A stretch of DNA of 44,361 nt from Prolixibacteraceae bacterium. GTDB taxonomy: Bacteria; Bacteroidota; Bacteroidia; Bacteroidales; Prolixibacteraceae. The position numbers and the translations under genes are program-made. Below, piece after piece: positions 42,123 through 44,361 of the stretch. The notes under the pieces were generated by a model. The model was given only the letters and a program-made list of their open reading frames with translations. It was not told the DNA's origin and did no database searches. Each line of letters starts with the position of its first letter. The stretch's first letter is position 1. Location of the stretch: the NCBI GenBank assembly GCA_019459485.1, contig JAIBEZ010000008.1:1-44361 (forward strand). The letters are read 5' to 3'.

Positions 42123-44361
42123 CTATTCACTCCTCAACGCCTGCACCAAATTTTGTTTAAAAGCCATGCGGATAGCCACAAAACTAAAGATGGTGCCGCT
42201 TAAAATAACCAATACTGAAATGGCTGGAAGCCAAATCCACAGACTGGCGTAGAGCGACGACTTCAGCGTTGGCAAGCCACTCAGCACTGCCGGAATCAGG
42301 CCGATTAAAACGGAGACGACCATCAGGAAAAGCTTTTCGCGCATCACCATTCGCTGAATAATTGGCTTGGAAAAACCAAGCGACAGCAGCAAAGCATATT
42401 CTGGAATCTGTTCAAAAGTGATTCGGAAAATCAGGATGCCCAACCCAAGCGTGCCGATTAAAAGTCCCAACGCACCCAGCATCAGAAAGATATTCAGGTA
42501 AGTATTTTCAACGGTGTAAAACGACAGCAAACGATCGGTTGTTTTGATGATTTCGGGACCGTAATTGCGCATTCCAGTCTGCAAATCTGCAACAACAGAA
42601 GTGGTATCTGGTACATCAATCAGAAATACATTCGAACCACTCACCGACGGAAATGCCCGATTAAAATGATCTTCAGCAATAATCACATTGCCCTGAAAAA
42701 TTGAATTGGCTAATCCGCCCACCAATTTCAGTTTTAAATCTTTCCCATCCTCGGTTTTATACATCAACGTATCGCCCACTTTTTTCATCAGTCCCCACTG
42801 AATCACGGTTTGGTCGGCAATGGCAGGAATCACGTCATCGGCTAAAGTTTTCTTCAGTGTCAGCCACGGATTTTGGGCGTCCAGTTCGTCGGTTCGCGTG
42901 GCAAATGTAAATGCTTCGCGCTGATCGAAAGCAGCCGGATTGCAGGCAATCAATCGTGGCCGCGAAATTTTGTTCAGGTTCAGGCAACTGGCATCGTCGC
43001 CCGGCTGCGACTGGAACTGCACCAATTCAGCAGTTTCCGGAATATTCAGGTCTTCCCTGCCCTGCTGGCTGTTGGCATCAAAAAGCACCGGCATGGTCGT
43101 TTCCACAAAATAATCGTACCCACCTGTTCCTGACGAAGGCAATTCTGCTTTTGAAGTCAGGTCTTTGCGGTTCAATCCGGTGGATACTACCATAAATACA
43201 CCCACAGACAGAAAGCTCACGATCATCACATTGCGGCGGCGCTCTCCGGCAATGCGCTTCAGAAGGAAGGTTTGCAGCGAAAACTGCATATCCTTTTCCT
43301 GAACAGCCAACCGGCGCATCCAGAAATCGAACAACAAAATCAGTCCAGGCAACAAACCAAATCCGCTGATAAAAAACATTTCAGGATTAATTTCACCACT
43401 CCGGAAACCCATTGAAAACAGGATTGCCAATGAAAGAAGGATCAGGCTAAGGCCCAGGCGGAGAGACCACTTGCTGGTTTTGTGCTTTTCAGAAGTAGTT
43501 TTCCGTTGCAAGGCAATCGCTTCGTTTTTCAGAAAACGGTTTAGGATAAACCAGATTGCAGTGATAGACATTGCAGCAATAATCAGGCTTCCCATCATCA
43601 GCGAAACCGGGCGAATATGAATATTGACAATCGATGTGCGTACAATATCGACCCAAATGGTATTGATTGCTTGTAAAATCAGGTGGTTGTACCAGATGCT
43701 GAATGGAATACCAAGTAAAATACCGGCCAGTACAAATACCGAGGCTTCGGCCACAAACAATTTGCGGATAGCCGGAAACGAAAAACCGAGTGCAGTCAAA
43801 GTTCCGATTTCCGTTTTGCGGAATCCGAGATACAGTTTGAACAACAGGAAAGCCAGCAACACCGCGGCAAACAGCACAAAAAAGCTGAGGCCGATAAACA
43901 AACCACCAAAATCAGCTCCACCGCTGGCCGCCGCGAGTCCGTCAGTTTTAACATCACGAACCTCGAACCCTAATTGAGAAGGCAAAAGTCCGGCAAGCAA
44001 CTGGCTTTCAAATTCAGCTTTTTTCAGTCCGTCAATCCGAATAGCTGTCGATTGACCGAAGCGGTTTCCCCAAATTTTTTGCGCAGTTTCGAGCGAAACA
44101 AATGCTTTCGGTGTTCCTTTGTGTGCCTTCCAGTAATCTTCGTCTTTGGCGCGTATTTTCTTCAAATCCACCGGCACGCCCGTTTTCCAGTCGCGGCAAT
44201 TTCCGGCATCCGAAAGACCCGGAATAACCGGCGCCAATTGCGGATCGGCCTTCTCTCCTTCCATCCTGAAAGTGGAATGAACGATAAATGTGGTGTCTTT
44301 CTGAACCAAACGGCGCAACGGTCCCACCTCAAAATACGAAACCTTCACTTCGTCGCCCACT
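42123..44361 (-). CDS. ABC transporter permease with two FtsX domains (YbbP-like), N-terminus outside the window
   Basis: The frame is open to the right edge, so the visible 746 or so codons lack the N-terminus. The fragment starts in a periplasmic region. An FtsX domain with three helices follows (FGGLFIGLSFFVLFAAVLL and later), then two or three middle helices, a second large periplasmic region and a second FtsX domain at the C-terminus, ending KQNLVQALRSE. Two FtsX domains fit the YbbP-type permeases, which work with an ATPase such as YbbA to move lipids or lipoproteins. The ATPase gene would lie further right. Confidence 0.85.
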   Translation of the reverse strand, partial: VGDEVKVSYFEVGPLRRLVQKDTTFIVHSTFRMEGEKADPQLAPVIPGLSDAGNCRDWKTGVPVDLKKIRAKDEDYWKAHKGTPKAFVSLETAQKIWGNRFGQSTAIRIDGLKKAEFESQLLAGLLPSQLGFEVRDVKTDGLAAASGGADFGGLFIGLSFFVLFAAVLLAFLLFKLYLGFRKTEIGTLTALGFSFPAIRKLFVAEASVFVLAGILLGIPFSIWYNHLILQAINTIWVDIVRTSIVNIHIRPVSLMMGSLIIAAMSITAIWFILNRFLKNEAIALQRKTTSEKHKTSKWSLRLGLSLILLSLAILFSMGFRSGEINPEMFFISGFGLLPGLILLFDFWMRRLAVQEKDMQFSLQTFLLKRIAGERRRNVMIVSFLSVGVFMVVSTGLNRKDLTSKAELPSSGTGGYDYFVETTMPVLFDANSQQGREDLNIPETAELVQFQSQPGDDASCLNLNKISRPRLIACNPAAFDQREAFTFATRTDELDAQNPWLTLKKTLADDVIPAIADQTVIQWGLMKKVGDTLMYKTEDGKDLKLKLVGGLANSIFQGNVIIAEDHFNRAFPSVSGSNVFLIDVPDTTSVVADLQTGMRNYGPEIIKTTDRLLSFYTVENTYLNIFLMLGALGLLIGTLGLGILIFRITFEQIPEYALLLSLGFSKPIIQRMVMREKLFLMVVSVLIGLIPAVLSGLPTLKSSLYASLWIWLPAISVLVILSGTIFSFVAIRMAFKQNLVQALRSE

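Overview
The window looks like a chromosome segment of a moderately low-GC Bacteroidota, probably from the Bacteroidales/Marinilabiliales side. This rests on the Bacteroidota-type families present (DUF4954, an OmpP1/FadL-like barrel, YfiR-type domains, a non-SusC TonB receptor, ORF6N), the usual lack of Shine-Dalgarno sequences, and several candidate TAnnTTTG-like -7 boxes. No rRNA, tRNA, CRISPR array, integrase or transposase was found. The oxygen-dependent HemF implies that the organism meets oxygen at least sometimes.

Layout. (1) 52-3724: a salvage-type cluster with a lipoprotein ADP-ribosylglycohydrolase (broken by one in-frame TAA), an exported nucleoside hydrolase and a ten-helix ureide-permease/GRP-like transporter. 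(2) 3914-5011: an unknown soluble protein and a stand-alone receiver protein. (3) 5322-19662: a long same-strand block with five PQQ-type beta-propeller proteins, an isochorismatase-like hydrolase, a membrane-anchored NHL-type propeller, a tiny Tat-exported cysteine protein, a Tat-exported ferredoxin with four Fe-S motifs (NapG-like), a membrane polyferredoxin (NapH-like) and a 785-residue fusion of NuoE/HydC and NuoF/HydB type with two extra C-terminal ferredoxin motifs. An ORF6N gene with its own palindromes sits inside the block. (4) 19903-20793: hemF. (5) 20951-29597: a TonB receptor followed by a YfiR-histidine kinase fusion and three receiver/kinase proteins, with no output domain. (6) 29617-34599, minus strand: tilS, pepT, an unknown gene and proS. 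(7) 34696-37803: a Gly/Tyr/Ser-rich lipoprotein and a FadL-like outer-membrane protein. (8) 38025-41598: a methyltransferase, a DUF4954 left-handed beta-helix protein and nagB. (9) 41674-44361: a small membrane protein and the 3' part of a YbbP-like ABC permease that runs off the right edge.

The most striking unit is block 3. It reads as an undescribed trans-envelope redox system: a cytosolic NADH/flavin/Fe-S module of the bifurcating-hydrogenase type, a NapGH-like ferredoxin pair across the membrane, and a set of periplasmic propellers in three membrane topologies. No hydrogenase or other terminal catalytic subunit lies in the window, so the donor and acceptor are unknown.

The second theme is the spacers. 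Many intergenic gaps are built from degenerate tandem repeats with a period of exactly 7 bases. These have different sequences in different gaps, usually begin at a stop codon, and in one case run in one phase across a 171-base spacer. Other gaps hold REP-like hairpins with the shared lead TATCCTTTGCCGT, and palindromes around the ORF6N gene.
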